Assembly: GCA_935421135.1 (NCBI GenBank)
Contig: OW285195.1
Location: 4,316,701-4,380,700, forward strand
Length of the DNA: 64,000 nt
Origin: Bugulina stolonifera
Taxonomy: Eukaryota > Bryozoa > Gymnolaemata > Cheilostomatida > Bugulidae
Direction: 5' to 3'
Shown: piece by piece, positions 25,101 to 40,100 of the stretch
Layout: every line of letters begins with the position of its first letter
Position numbering within the stretch: the first letter of the stretch is position 1
The notes under the pieces: model-generated
What the model saw: the letters and a program-made list of their open reading frames with translations, nothing else
Database searches by the model: none
What the model was told of the DNA's origin: nothing
Made by a program: the position numbers and the translations under genes

Positions 25101-28100
25101 AATTCTAGTAGATGATACAAATGCAGTTGTAATGAAAATAGTAATCACACTTGCACTCAGTTTAATTTAAAGTAGTGCAGTTGGTAATCCAAAGTGAGAA
25201 TGCATTAGAATTATATCCTTATAATGAATCATATTCAATAAATTATAATAAAATAAATATTGTCATTGCGCATGCGGTCTGAACCGAATATTTCTTGTGT
25301 AATTGTAGTTGTCTAGTTTGACTGGTATGTTCATATAATTTGCCAACAGTTGTTTGGTACCTTTGTATTCTAACTCTCTCACTTCTTACACTCTAATAAC
25401 TTCATCTGTTTACTGAAGAGCAGAACAAAATCAATGGTCTCGGCAGCAGTTTGAAACGATAACACAAAACTAGTGCAATACATACTGACAGTTGTATTGC
25501 TGTGGTCCCACGACATAAGTTACCAACATAAATTCAAACGGTCTCCTACTATTTATCAGTAACAGGTATGTGGTGCGTGTAATTGTAGAAGTCCTGGGGT
25601 TGGTTAGAGATAAATACAACCAGACGGAACTGTTTGATAAGGAGGAAGTATGCGTAGATCTCAGACTGGTTCTGGATATCATCAACCAGCTTAGACCTGC
25701 TCCTGGGCAGGTGGTGTCAGATGACATGAGGGAGAAACTGCTGGTACCTGTTATGAATGACAATGAGAACCTGCTGAGCTTGTCTCCTGTATCAGAGTGT
25801 ACTTTCTGTGACACTGATTGGCTGAGAGATCGAAGGTCACAGATGGATCAGACTGAAGCTATTAAATTTGTTCATCCATCTATTAGCAATGATTTAGCGG
25901 AGCAGCTCGGAGTTGTGTCCCTTGTCAGCAGGTTAGTGTAGAGTTCATCTTGTGTTACCATCTCACCCATTTCTTATACATTTACTTACATGTGTCTTGT
26001 ACAGGTGCTTTACACTAATTATAATGAGGTACTTACGTGACTCGATTGTCCGCCACTCAGTGACAGCTCTTATAGGGTTTTACACTTTGGCTTGATGCCA
26101 AAGATTATCCGATACTGCGAATATGTCTACTGTTGAAATGTTTGGCAGTGCTATTACTACATGTAGAATGTGTTACACCGCAGTTCATTCTATTATTAGA
26201 ATGTATTACACTGTATTATAATCTATTAGTAGAATGTATTATACTGTATTACAATCTATTATTAGAATGTATTACACTGTATTACAATCTATTATTAGAA
26301 TGTATTACACTGTATTACAATCTATTATTAGAATGTATTACACCACAGTTCAATCTATTATTAGAATGTATTACACTGTATTACAATCTATTATTAGAAT
26401 GCATTACACTGTATTACAATCTATTATTAGAATGCTGGACACTGATAAGTTTGAACTGGGAGAAGGATTTGGTCAGACTGAGCCTCTCACTCGCAGACTC
26501 CACAATCTGCTGAAGGAGTATTCTGATGGGTTTGCTGTGCCAAAGGTTAGTGTATTATAGTGTAACTCGCTTTGTCATCGGTCATTCTCTAGTTTGTTCT
26601 GACTGCAGATGGTTAATGCTGCTGCAGTCCACTAACCACAGTGTGGTTTACTAAATACTGCACTATAACTGGCACTTGTTAGGAGTTAGCTAACGAAGTT
26701 CAACCTTATGAGCTTGTAGACCCCACGCTCACTTGTGGTTAGCCACTCCTTTACTAGTGAATTAATCTCCATTTTAATGGTGGTTAGTTACATCTGCTGT
26801 AAATTACTTTTTGGAATCCGACTTCTGTTGGTCTTTTGTGACAACTTGTAATGTATGTATTTTATTGACCTCTACAGGAGCTACTACAGAATGCAGATGA
26901 TGCAGGGGCTACAGAGGTCAGGTTTCTGTACGATGAGAGGACTAACAAAGATTGTCTATCCTGCCTCATTGATGATGGTGAGTTGTCCTCTCTTTACACC
27001 ATCCCCAAGTGGATGGTGTTGGCAGCCATTTTGTTTTTGATAATTCTAATTTTGTCACAATAGAATTGTTTGTACATCTTGGTGTTCATTCAATTTTATC
27101 AGTATTACTTCCGCAATATGTATCATTATGCAACTGTCCAATTGATAATTATTTCCCTATCTTCCTATTTCTCTTGTTATTTATTACTTTTTATCACTTT
27201 TGCAATTGTGAGTGTATGTTCTCATTACAGGTATGAAAGAGTGTCAAGGGCCGGCGCTGTGGGTCTACAACAATGCTGTCTTCTCAGATGAAGATTTTGA
27301 GGCTATAATCAAACTAAGTGGAGCCACCAAGTCTAGTCAGACGGAGAAGATAGGAGGGTTCGGTCTGGGATTTAATGCCGTCTACAATCTCACAGATGTG
27401 CCCAGTTTCCTCAGTAGAAACTATGTGGTGATATTCGACCCTCACACCACCCACCTCGGTTAGTTGAAAATATGCCATGTAGAAACTCAGTCTGCAGTTG
27501 AATGTTACAGTAGTTTATACTTAAGGTTGACCGATAGATCTAAGACCTCATTAATCTAGTAATCTTCTGCTCCTTGTCTTTCCATGATCAGGGTAGTTAG
27601 ACTAGTTATGTGCTGATTGGCTAGATGTCATGATGTCAGAGTATGTACATGTGTGTAGCTTCTCAGTCATGGCAGACCATTACTGGTTTACTACAGACAG
27701 TAATACATGCCATGTCAACAAGTAAGGGCCGTAGGTATGTGATTCACTATGTATTTCTGCAGGTAAAAGTATTCCAGACCCCAACAAGCCTGGTATCAAG
27801 ATGGACTTACAGAAGAACCACAGAGCTCTGGCTACTCTCCAGAACCAGTTTAAACCGTATACAGGGATATTTGGTGCTGACCTTCGACCCAAGGGCCAAG
27901 GGGTCATGTATGACGGCACGTTATTCAGGTTCCCTCTGCGGAACTCTCGGCAGGCCATGACTAGTGAGATAAGCAGCCTACACTATGATAGAAGCCAGGT
28001 CAGTCTATAGAATTTTGTCCTATGTTAATGTGATTACTGGTTCACCACTGCAGGGCTAGCGCAGTGAGAGTAGTGGCACGGATGGATGTTAATGAAGGCA

Positions 28101-31100
28101 GAGCTCTGTTGTGTGGCACGAATGAACCTTCTAAGGACTCAACCGTTGTAGCCATTGGTAGAACTGGAACCTGGGTCCTTGCAGACAACCAGGTCGTTGC
28201 TTGAAGTGCTAACCTACTTGTTTGATTGAACCGATATAATTCGCTCTTGTCAACTACCGACGATGAACTTCTGGATAATGATTTGAGAAGTTGTATGTAT
28301 AACTTCCTGTTAGCCTCACAGTGTGGTACTTTATAAATTACATTTACATAGTCTCATTTCTTCTCTCTCACAGATGGTGAAATTGCTGGAGATGTTGGCA
28401 CAGTCATGTGACTCCCTCCTTCTCTTCACCCAGAATGTGCGCAAGGTCTCAGTCTATCATCTGTCTGAACACCAACAGCCTCACCAGTCTAGCCTCCTGT
28501 TTACTGTGTCGAAGGAACCAGTCAAATATTTCAGTAAGTACGGGTTAGTGGGGTAACGCCCTACCTGCAATTTGCGGTGTTCGGTCCGCAGATTATTTTT
28601 ATGATTGTAGCCCCAGTTTCTCTAAAAAGTATTGTCTTGTTTTAGGGGAGCTGAGAGTACCCATCAACCTACCACCATCTGTGAAGAACCTGACTGAAGA
28701 TGAGCAGGAGTTTACAAGACAAAGTAGCATCCTGAAAGCTGCGTCTAGTATACTCGAGGTAGGGGAGATGATTGCACACCCACATATTGTCAATCCATTT
28801 GCTGTTACAGTATTCTAACTGATCCTCGTGTATGTAGGGGTTTCTCAGGCTAACAAACACCTGTAAGCAGTGTCAGTATCATATTATGTTGAAATTATGT
28901 TAAACACTGTAATGATTCCATACCCTTAACAAATGACCATTGGACATTGTCATAATATAATCTGCATATGTGACCCAGGCGCTCATTTTCAGACATTGTG
29001 CGCACAGAGTTCTCAGATTTGGAGAGCTCCTGGCAGTGCAACGGGAAAAGCAGAGCCAGGGCAGCAATTCTCAGTATAGGCTTTATGTCTAATCTGAAAA
29101 TTTGAAACCTCTGCTTTTCCCCCTCCAAATTTGAGAACTCTGTGCACACAATGTCCGAAAATGAGCGCCTGAGTCACATATTATTTGTACAAAAGATTGT
29201 GCTGTGGTTCACCCCATCTTTACTCTGACTACTCTGCTGGTATACGTTTACATCTCAATATGTTTACCTTACTTAAGTTATCCATGTATATACATTTATA
29301 TGTACTACCTAGTGACCTTTTATATTCATGGGTTAGACAGTAATCTGCCGGCTTCGCGAAAGCATGTATAACCATCCACATTAATATTGTATTACCCATC
29401 CAGTTATTAAATATAGCTCCTATGTTCAACAACAATCGCAGAGTCTATAGTGAATACTTTCAACTATCATAAACATAAGGTCACTAGAGTGTATGCCAAC
29501 ACAAATATATGAACCCCATATTTTCTTTTAAAATTTTCCGCACTTGACTTGTGTGTACTACTCTAATTTCTCACCGTTTCCCACCATTTCCCAGGATCAG
29601 CGAGCTCGCCGCAGCTCTAGACTCGGCTCGGTAAAGTTAATAAACATTCCTTTCCTTCTAGAATAGTAGTGGCTGTTGTGTAGCACAGTTGACCTTTCTT
29701 GCTTGCACAGATAATAACACTGCCTCTACCTTGTAGTTTCATTCTAACACACTCTAACCAACTTTATCTTTCTTTAGACATCAGGTGTAACCATGTTGTG
29801 ATTTGAAGCAGCTTTCATAGAATTATATGTGATATAAATATAGAGTTTTATTCTTCCAAGAAGGGAACGGACAGTGTGCCATAGATTAAGATGAAAAAAT
29901 TAACCCAAACATGGCATGTCTTTTCTCCTAATGTCACAATCACGATCAACCATTCTATTTTAATAATTATGATTGCATTATTCTGTTACCCTGCTACCCA
30001 TTATATTCTGCTTTCTTACATATAGTGTTACTGAGGTTACCTCACCTTTCCACCGTCATTTTCAATGATATTCACTTTGACTATAAATGTTTTAGTCTAG
30101 AAGATTCTCTAGGCTCAGCAGTGGAGACCATAGATCCCATCTACCAGAGTCTTCTATTCTACTCAAGGTATGTCCAACAGCTACTCTAGACATACTTGAA
30201 CTGTAATCATATGAATTTATACTCTTACCCTCAATAATGTTATGTAGGGATCCAATATTTCTGAACAAAGATTTTTGCAATGGTCAAGGCATGCATTGTT
30301 TCATTTTGTGATCAGTTGTACCTGCTTTTAGGCTATTAGCAGTTTATTAATATTATTTACTGTGAATCAGTGATTTACCTCGTAGTTCTTATATTGTACC
30401 ATCTCCAATCTACCGCATTATGTATTATATATTTTATACTGTGGTCCTAATACATACAACCTCCAATCTAATTATATGTTCTATTACTGTAGGTGAGATG
30501 CACGCAGACCTGGGATGGCTGTCAGTTTCTCAAGCTACAAGGTGGATCAAAGGATACAAGTACCCATTGGTTGGTAACCTCTACCCTAGGAGATGGGGAC
30601 GCTGTTGACACGGCCCTCAAATATGATGGATTTACTCCTGTGGGTGGAGTAGCTGTTCCCTTAGGTAAGTAATCGCACTTACTGTTCTCTTAGGTAAGTA
30701 ATCACATTCACTGTTTCCTGTGTAGTAGGTCCAATAGCTTGTCTTGTAGACAGTTTTAGAAGCACCCTGGTCTGCTACACAGTGTCTGTGCTGTGGATAG
30801 ATCCAGTGTTGGTAATATGTACAGTCTTGATAAAATCTTTCAGATTATTATGCTGTTATATATGGAACATTGAGAATGAAGCTATAGGATCATCCAACAG
30901 AATGTGTAGCTGCTAGGAGCACAACTACCTGTTTAATAGTTCTGTCTAGCCCATGTTCTTAATTGCTATGTTGCAGATGAAGTGAGAGGAGTACTACACC
31001 CCCGTATTATGAGACTGCCAGAGAGTGATGAATACTCTGGTAGGATCTTCTGTTATCTCCCATTGCCCATCAGTAGTGGCCTCCCAGTGCATATCAACGG

Positions 31101-34100
31101 AGCGTTTGCTGTCACGTCTAACCGACGCTACCTGGTGGAGAAAGTCACGGACAACAAGACAAACGAGTTGGTAGAATGGAACCACCTGCTGATGCGTGAC
31201 AGTATTGCTAAGGTAGGGCACCTGTTACTATATGCCGCTTCAAATGTGCTGTGTGTATTTACATGTATGTAGAGGGTAATGTAGCCTACAGTATGTGTAA
31301 TATATTGTGTCATTTTGTATATTCCCTGTTGCAGTCCTACATCTTAATGCTGGAAGATATCAAGTCACTCATTGAACCCGAGAATTACCTTTTCTACCTC
31401 CTGTGGCCAAGAGTAGCTCTCTCTTCCCCTAGCTGCCTGCCTCTAGTTCACCAGTTCTATGACAATGTGTCTTCTCCATTGACTGAACAGAAGTTGTTCT
31501 CCCATAACAACAAATGGGTAGGTGGAATACCAGTGGTATATTTAATTTGGAGTTACAGCCTACTACTTCTCTCTCATTGAGTAGAGTGTTCTAGAATATT
31601 GTAGATTATTTACTGCTTTTTATTGGGTGCACCAAGATTTGTTGACCTTTAAATCATTTCAAATACCGTATTACATTCTAAGTACTGATTAACTCATTTC
31701 ATATACCGTATTACATTCTAAGTACTGATTAATTCATTTCAAATACCGTATTACATTCTAAGTACTGATTAATTCATTTCAAATACCGTATTACATTCTA
31801 AGTACTGATTAACTCGTTTCAAATACCGTATTACATTCTAAGTACTGATTAATGCATTTCAAATACCGTATTACATTCTAAGTACTGATTAACTCATTTC
31901 AAATACCGTATTACATTCTAAGTACTGATTAATTCATTTCAAATACCGTATTACATTCTAAGTACTGATTAATTCATTTCAAATACCGTATTACATTCTA
32001 AGTACTGATTAACTCATTCCAAATACCGTATTACATTCTAAGTACTGATTAATTCAGTCTTTTATCACATTATGTTTCATTGAAATTTCATGTTCATTGC
32101 ATGTTGTGCTACCATATTCGGCTTTTTATGTAGTACTATAAATAATCATATGATTTTTTATGCAAGGAATTTATCTTTTGAGCTGTCAGAGACTTATTTC
32201 ACATTCATGGGAGGGGGGCTGGTATTTACACAAGTCTCTGACTGCTTATCAGGCAAATTCCTTCTTTGCAAACATTTAAATCTCATGTATAAAAAGTTGC
32301 CGAACCCCCTAACATTCTACTATATATAATCTTGTATTTCAGGTAACACTAACAAACACGGTGCTGCTAGGGACAGACATAATGTCATCTAGTGTGGCCA
32401 AGTCAGCTTTCTCATTGGTGCAGCTGGTCATGTCAGCGTCTGACAACGTAGTGCTGGAAATACCTGCAGACATTCTAGAATGTTTCTCTAAGGTTAGTGT
32501 GCTATAGTCATATTTGCAAACTAGTGCTTTGTTTGGCAAATGGCTTGCAAGCCTACATAATAATTGCCGTCATCTAGTTGGTATCTGTAGGTTTAGTGGT
32601 TTAAAATGTTTTGAAAAAAGTATTTTTGTGGAAAGAAGATTTGATGGATCAGTATAGCACAGCTTTCCTTGTCACTGATTACTGGGTACTAGCTTGTATC
32701 GCTAACTGGGATGTATAGGAGAAACCTAATCCGTCACAAATACCATTATCATGAGCGCTTCTTGTTGCTAGCTATCAGACAAAAAGATGCAGTAGTCATG
32801 CAACTTTTTTTATTTCGTTTCGTTTGTCATCTATTGTTTTCTGAGTTATTGGGACAATGGAATTGTGACACCCATTTGTCAAATTCCATCTGATAAACAA
32901 GCTGGTAGTAACAGCTGTTTGAACATCTTTTGTATGATAAGTTGAAAAAGTCTTCACTCAGCAAAGTGTGTCAACTCATTTCTGCAGTAGCTAAACTTCA
33001 CATTGTTCAATTTCAGTCAAGTGAACAGATACGAGTTGAGCAAAAGCAGTTATTTTATATTTTTGAGGATAAAAATTCACTGTGCAATAAATATGTTCCA
33101 ACAGCATATTGTATAAAATGTGAAACTTATCACTTGCAATAACCTGGTATAAAAAACTAATGCAGCGTGCAAAATAATCAAACACATAAAGAAGCTAGAA
33201 TATTTAACATCCATTTGTCGTAGTAAAATTGAGTGACTCCAATTATAGCCATGTCTGGTGATGTCTTCAACATATACTTACTAACTCCAGCCAACTGGAA
33301 TCCAGGATGGAAGGTAGAAATTCTCTTTGTAGAAACCTTTATGAAAATCTGTTCCTGGTTTACCAAATTCAGAGAAATAGAATGTTTTTCCTCCAGCCAG
33401 CCAAGCTGCCCAGAAACCAAAAGTACCTCCACTGATGATACTGTGGTTACATTTAGTAAGAGTAGCAAAGTCTTCATTTGCTGTTCCACCAATCCAGTAG
33501 ATATTATATACTTTCTCTAAACCTTTTAACATGCCTTTAGCTACCTTAGGGCTATCTGTAGCCACAAGAAATATAATAGATTTAGAATTATTAAAGTGAG
33601 ATGTTGCTTTCTTCATGGCTGTAGAATAAAATGAAGTGTTTGCTGCTCGATATCCGTATGTCATGAACTGTTTGGTAAACAGGTCTCCAAGTCTCATGTG
33701 TACACCAATAAAAATTGGCTCGCTCACAGAAGTGAAGTTGCTCTTTGCTTTCTGAATAAACATATTGGAGATGGTTTCGTATAAAAGAGTAAATCTAAAT
33801 GTTTGCCGTACAGCTTGTTCCTCGATACCACTACTAAAATATTTCCACGACTGTCTGTATCCAGAAACCGTCATATTTACTCGTTGAACTTTTATCGGAG
33901 AGAACTTGGTGAAGCCTGCCTCGCTGATATCGGTCCAATTATTCATCATAGAATAAGGTAGCATAGGTGTTGTATCTTTTACTTCTATGAACAGTTTCTG
34001 TAGCTGTCCCAGGGCCTTACAATGGCCGTCGTCTTGGTTCGTGACATAAATGGCGTTGTGTTTAGCAGCTGCTGCTCGGGCTGCCGCTATCATAGACATT

Positions 34101-37100
34101 TTGTTCCCTAGTCTGGTGTCCCCACACAGCCAACCTACATTACGTGTAAACGAGTGTGAATCTTAGCATAACACATGAAAAGGCAAGAGATTAAATAACC
34201 ATTGTGAGAAATGGCATCTATGAAATGCTGTCTAGTGGAATAAAGGCAGTTGAAGAGATTTCTGTTGATAGGTACTGGCAGTTATTTTCTTTTGTATCAT
34301 TGAACTCGAATTGTTGCACTTATTTATACAAATATTATTATTTTGTTACACTGGGTCAGCCTAATTGTTTTTTACCAAAAGAATGTTTGATAGAAAATAA
34401 TGGCGATAATACTAAAAATCGCTTTATGATAATTTGGTCGAAGGAGCTCATATTTAGGCCACCAAAGCTTACACCCTCATTGTAAACACAACAAATTGGT
34501 TCCTATATTCTAGAAGATAACTGTCAGTACCCCTTTAAAGTGAATTTGAAACTAATTTTGCTTTACCTTTTTTCACTGCTACAAGAACTTTCCCTTTAAG
34601 GCAGTCATAGCAGTTCCCGATGTTTAGTATCTTCTCTGGAACTTTGTGACCAATGGCGTTGTTAACGGCCACAATCTTGGTCGCATCAGTCTTTGTGTTG
34701 GTCTCAGTATGAAAGGTGTTGGTAGTAGTGGCTGAATCAGTACTAGCATGTGCTGCAGTCGATTTTGTGGTAACAATTACTGTGATACCAGTCTTGTCCA
34801 TGATGATTGTGGTAGTAATAGTAGTAGCGTTAGCGATGGCCGTAGTAACAGTTGTAATAACACCACTCTCAGAAGGTATGGTCGTAGATAATCTGGTGAT
34901 GTTAGTATGAGGGCTCGTCGAGACGGTCGTCGTCTTGAGTGATGTTGTAGCAATAGTGGTGGAAGTTTGGATAGAGTTATTAGTAGCTGTCGAAGCAACA
35001 ACTACCGGTGTGCTAAAGGGTATTGCAGCTAGTCGAACTGTTCTATGTGCACCTGTTTTATTGGCTTGAAATGTATCTCTTCCTCTTATTATACCAGCAG
35101 GGAACTCTATCACTTGACGACAAATGTCTTCACACCGTGTATCATTAGATGTTCGACTTGTAGGCCTACAGTCGCATGCATGTTCATATTTTGGGGAGAG
35201 TTTTATATGCAAGACTGTACTAACCAAACATAGCACAATCAGCGAAAGGAATAGAGACTTCCGAGTACCGCATTGTCTCCCCTCCTAAAATAGACAAACT
35301 GAACGCTTTACTAACTTAATAGACTTAATGTAAACGGTCAGTTTAGGTTTGGTTGTTATCTAAGTAGTGGGAACAATATTCATGGTTGCTCATAATGAAT
35401 AATATCTTTCTAAGCTAGTATTACCAACTTATCTCCCTCACATGAGATGGTGGTGAATATAAAATACAATCAGAAATTCTAGAATATTGAAATAACTGAT
35501 AACTTTGGAAATAATCAAGCCTCCACCTATTAGTCCTCCAGAAAGGGAAAACTAAAATGTATTATTCTACATTTGGCATGTACACTGTAAATATAATAAT
35601 CATTAATTGTATTAATTACTTTAATTATGCTTGTAATTAATTACTTTAATTATGCTTGTACTATACCTTTGCTGGGATGTTCTTCTCTTGAGCCATCCCT
35701 AGTATCTGGTCATTATGGTGTCTACCTTGTCCAGTAGCATCAGTTTAGTGTGAAAGTTGATCCCTACTTCCCCTGCTATTCAACTGGGTTCATTAATGAG
35801 TACTCTGGTAAAAATAATGTTTCTATCTCTTCAATGTGGTGTTTACTTTCTTCTATTGTCATATTATTTCTATTGTGACTAGTCCCTTGAGGATATGTAA
35901 ACATACACACAATGTTAGACCATTATATACTACAGTATGTCAAATTTTACAAGCTATTTATATGTGCACAATGTGTCAGTGTTTTGTTCCAAATACTGTT
36001 ACAACTGCCCACCTACACTAGTTATAATAATGCGTTTTGTACTAGAATCTGTGGTAAACGTATCCTCATGTATTTTACAAAAGGTGATCGCTGTCTACAT
36101 GTATACAATATATTATTTAATAAGTCCACACAATGTAGGAATTTCAGTTTTTTGTCATTTGCTGTGACTTGCGATAAATGACTCAAGCTCAAAATAAATT
36201 GTTTCTCCTGACCCAAGTGTGTCATTAATGAAAAGCAAGTCAAAAGCCCTTCAATTACGCTACACTAGCTATAAGTACATGTACGAGTATGGTATGTCCA
36301 CTTACTACACTGATAGTGATAGTATACAACATGTATGTCTTTCTCTACCACAGGCTGGATGTGCAGATGCAGTCCAAGAGAGGACTCTTACCAGAGAGAT
36401 CCTTTACCAGAAGATTGTCTTTCCAAACCTCACCAAGTAAGTTATACCATTCCATATACAGTCATAGAAGTGAATACACTGCCACAGACATGTTGCATTA
36501 TAGCCTATACATGGTACATGTACGCTTGACCTTGCTCTATCAGTGTGATATAGCCTACTCTAGTTGAGGACTGTTCAACAAGTGCTAACGTCTGACCTGG
36601 TACATGGAACTTTGGTACTTTTGTGTTGTGCCTAGTCAGTATAAATGGCAGGCTGACATAACATACAAGTAGTAAGTGCCCAATGGTACTACATGTATAC
36701 AGTTCAACACTACCAATGTTCTACAGAATACCAGAAGAGATGAGAAATGAGATGGTACTGAGTGCCATAGACAGCACCAGATGTAAACTCCTCCAGGATC
36801 TGATCAAGTCTCACCAGTGCATTCCAGTCACCCCAGAGGGGAGAAAACTCAGCTTTGTACAGGATCTTATTAATCCTACCAGTCAACTGGCTGTACTCTA
36901 CTCAGATGGTTAGTATTGTTGTACGTATGTGCATATCAGTATAGTACTGCAGCTATCGACACTAACATTATAGTCTAGCGTAGATCATCCTAGAACCGTA
37001 TGTAGAAATAATATTATGACCTGTAGACTCCTATGCATACATCAGAGGTCACAAACCGTCGATTCTTCAATTATTGCATTGCTAAACATTTGACGCAGAC

Positions 37101-40100
37101 AAGGCACATTCCATCTGGTTATGCACTATTTTCTGCTTTAATACATGTAGATGATGGCCGGTTTCCTTATGGAACCAAGTCTAGCTTCCTGTCCTCACAA
37201 AGACTAGCCATACTGGAGAGTCTGGGTATGATCAGCATTGATCTACCAGACACTGAAGTGTTGGAGAGAGCCCAATCTATAGCTGCTTTATATTCCACCA
37301 ATGAGACGGCCAACCAGAAGGAGGCTAGACTAAGGACCACAGCATTGCTGCAATATATGGATAGCCGTCTCGTAACTTCGCCAGATATATTCAGTAAGTC
37401 TCCACACCATGTGTTTGACTGTATATAAGTTATGAGCTATGATCGATTTTATAGGAGAAGTTTCTATACTCTCCGCAGGATTTTCCTCTAAAATATTTTA
37501 AATAGCGATTACTCATATCACTACTTCCTGTTCAATCTCACTACAGCTAAATCTACGTAGCATTGTAATAACAGCACTATAGACAGTTTAGTGAGGCCGT
37601 GCCGTGACATGAGACTAAAATCGATCTAACTTAACCCTGATATTAGTTAATTGTCAGTCGGCCATTAGTTTTACTGTCATCCATCTTGTAGACGACATCC
37701 AATCACAAGTGAGACAGACCCCCTTTCTGCCGGTCATGCAGCGTCCAGCAGACAGTAAACTAAAATGGGCTGCAGAAAAGCTCGGGAGTTGTATTCTTTC
37801 TCCTAGTGAACTCTATCCCAGTGAGACATGCCACCTACTCTGTTATATAGAACCAGTTATGGATAGCATACAGCTGGGTATAAACAGTGAGTAACTAGAA
37901 TACTGTACATGTTTGTGTTACAACTAGAGAATATGTAATATTCTACCCATGGAGAAACATTATTGGTATAACCAAGGTGACTTTATCTTATAACTTGACA
38001 TGTGCCTCCAGAATATTGTTAACTTGGAATGGTTATGGCTCTGTAATTGCATGTCTTTGAGTAAATGAATCACTGTGGTAACTTTTGCTACTCGTACATA
38101 TCCAATTTAAAGTTTAAATAAATGTTATTTTTAATCCAACTTTTTATGATTCCTTCTAAGTTGAGGTGTATTCATATTAAATCCCTGAGCACATTTAAAT
38201 TCTTTTTCAACCCCAAGACATCTGATTACAAATTTCCAAGTGAGGTTACTAAAATTCAGTGATAATGCAGTATGTAATAGCTGGAATATACATAGTATTA
38301 GCAGTATCACAGCTGAATACTGTTCTTGTTACAATCTCTCTACATGTCTGTACTTGTTAGTGTCTGAACGACTGAAAGTGTATCTGGGTGTGAGGAAACC
38401 TGTCAGATCTGAGCAGGTGCTCTCTCAGCTAAGTTACCTCCAATCACATGAAAAAGAGGCTATGATGTCTTATCCCCTTACGAAGAAAATCTGTACAGAT
38501 ATATACCAGTATATGCAGGTAACGTTGCTGTTTTATGCTATTGTGCATACACATAGTCATCAGGTTAGCCAATACATCATCCTACTGCCCTTTACACACA
38601 TTAGCTCTTGCTCCGTGAAATTTTGTACACAAGCTAGTTGGGGGAAATAGTCAGTCTGATGCTTGTGTTGTATTTCTACATTTGATTTGAACCTGCGACT
38701 CCCAGTCTACGAAGATGTATGTATTGACAACTGTATTCACAACTGTATTCACAACTGTATTCACAACTGTATTCACAACTGTATTCACAACTGTATTCAC
38801 AACTGTATTCACAGCTGTACTATCGTACGTGGCTTTATCATCCAAATGTCTCTTTGATTTATAGGAGAACAAGCTCTCTGTGGATTTGGTATCTGCACTT
38901 GGAAACTTTATTCTCATTGGGAATAGCCTGGTTTCTCCTGAAAAAGTGGTTCTAAAAGGGGCTAGAGACTGCTCACCCTACCTCTTTGAGCTGCCTTATG
39001 AACTTAACAAGTCAGTTGTCTGTATGCTCACCACATGGTTATGTTTAACTATTTGACTCATGAATATACTTGGAACTGTTCCTTTCATGTCATGTGGTAG
39101 ATCTCTGAGGATCCTTACAATTGACAAAAGAGAATTTTTTTCTTAGTGTTCACTTATATGGGTATGTCTATATGATTCCATATCTTGTCAGGTTTGAGCA
39201 CGTGTTCAGACAAGCTGGTATGAGGGACAGATTTGACGTCACTGACTACATTAGAGCAATGGGTGATATGTATCTAGACTATAAGGAGAGTGAGCTAGGT
39301 GAGTCCTATCTGTGGATATGCCCTGTTTGTACTCGACTTTTCTGCAGACTACATCTATGTAGGATATTTCCTGTTAGTGTCGGATCTACCATGGCAATTA
39401 CACTGTACAGTGCTCATATACACTCTGCGCTAGATACACTCTGCTGTAGATACACTCTGCTGTAGATATACTCTGCTGTATATACACTCTGCTGTATATA
39501 CACTCTGCTGTAGATATACTCTGCTGTAGATATACTCTGTTGTCGTTACACCTGATGTATGCATACCCTAGCGTATATGTAACCTACTCTATTCTTGTCA
39601 ATAGGCAACTCAGATCTGCAGACTCTGCTCAATATTGCCACTCTGCTGCACCATAGTCTGAGTAAGAAGGACATGCAGGTAGCAGAGTTGGTGTCTGAAC
39701 ATGGACCGATCTACCTGCCTAATACTAGCTGTAGACTAGTAGATGCTGCTACTCTCTGCTTTAATGACTGCAACTGGCTACCTGATGACCAGAACATGGA
39801 GTTTGCTCATGACCTCATCCCATACCAGATAGCCAGGAGTCTGGGAGTGAATACTAAACGTCAGGTAAGGCTGGGGTGCACGGTTACCCTCACTCTACCT
39901 CACTGAGGGAACACCAGCTTATGAGGCTAGGAATACTTTGCTATACATTTACTGTCAACTGTGCTGAAGTACCAGATAGTGGATAATTTGTTGTTTAGAA
40001 TAAGTTTATTCAAATTCATGGCAAACTTATTAATCTGTACTTGGTGTGTATAGCCAGTAGCCACTCTATCTATATAATATATATACATGTATAATGCATG

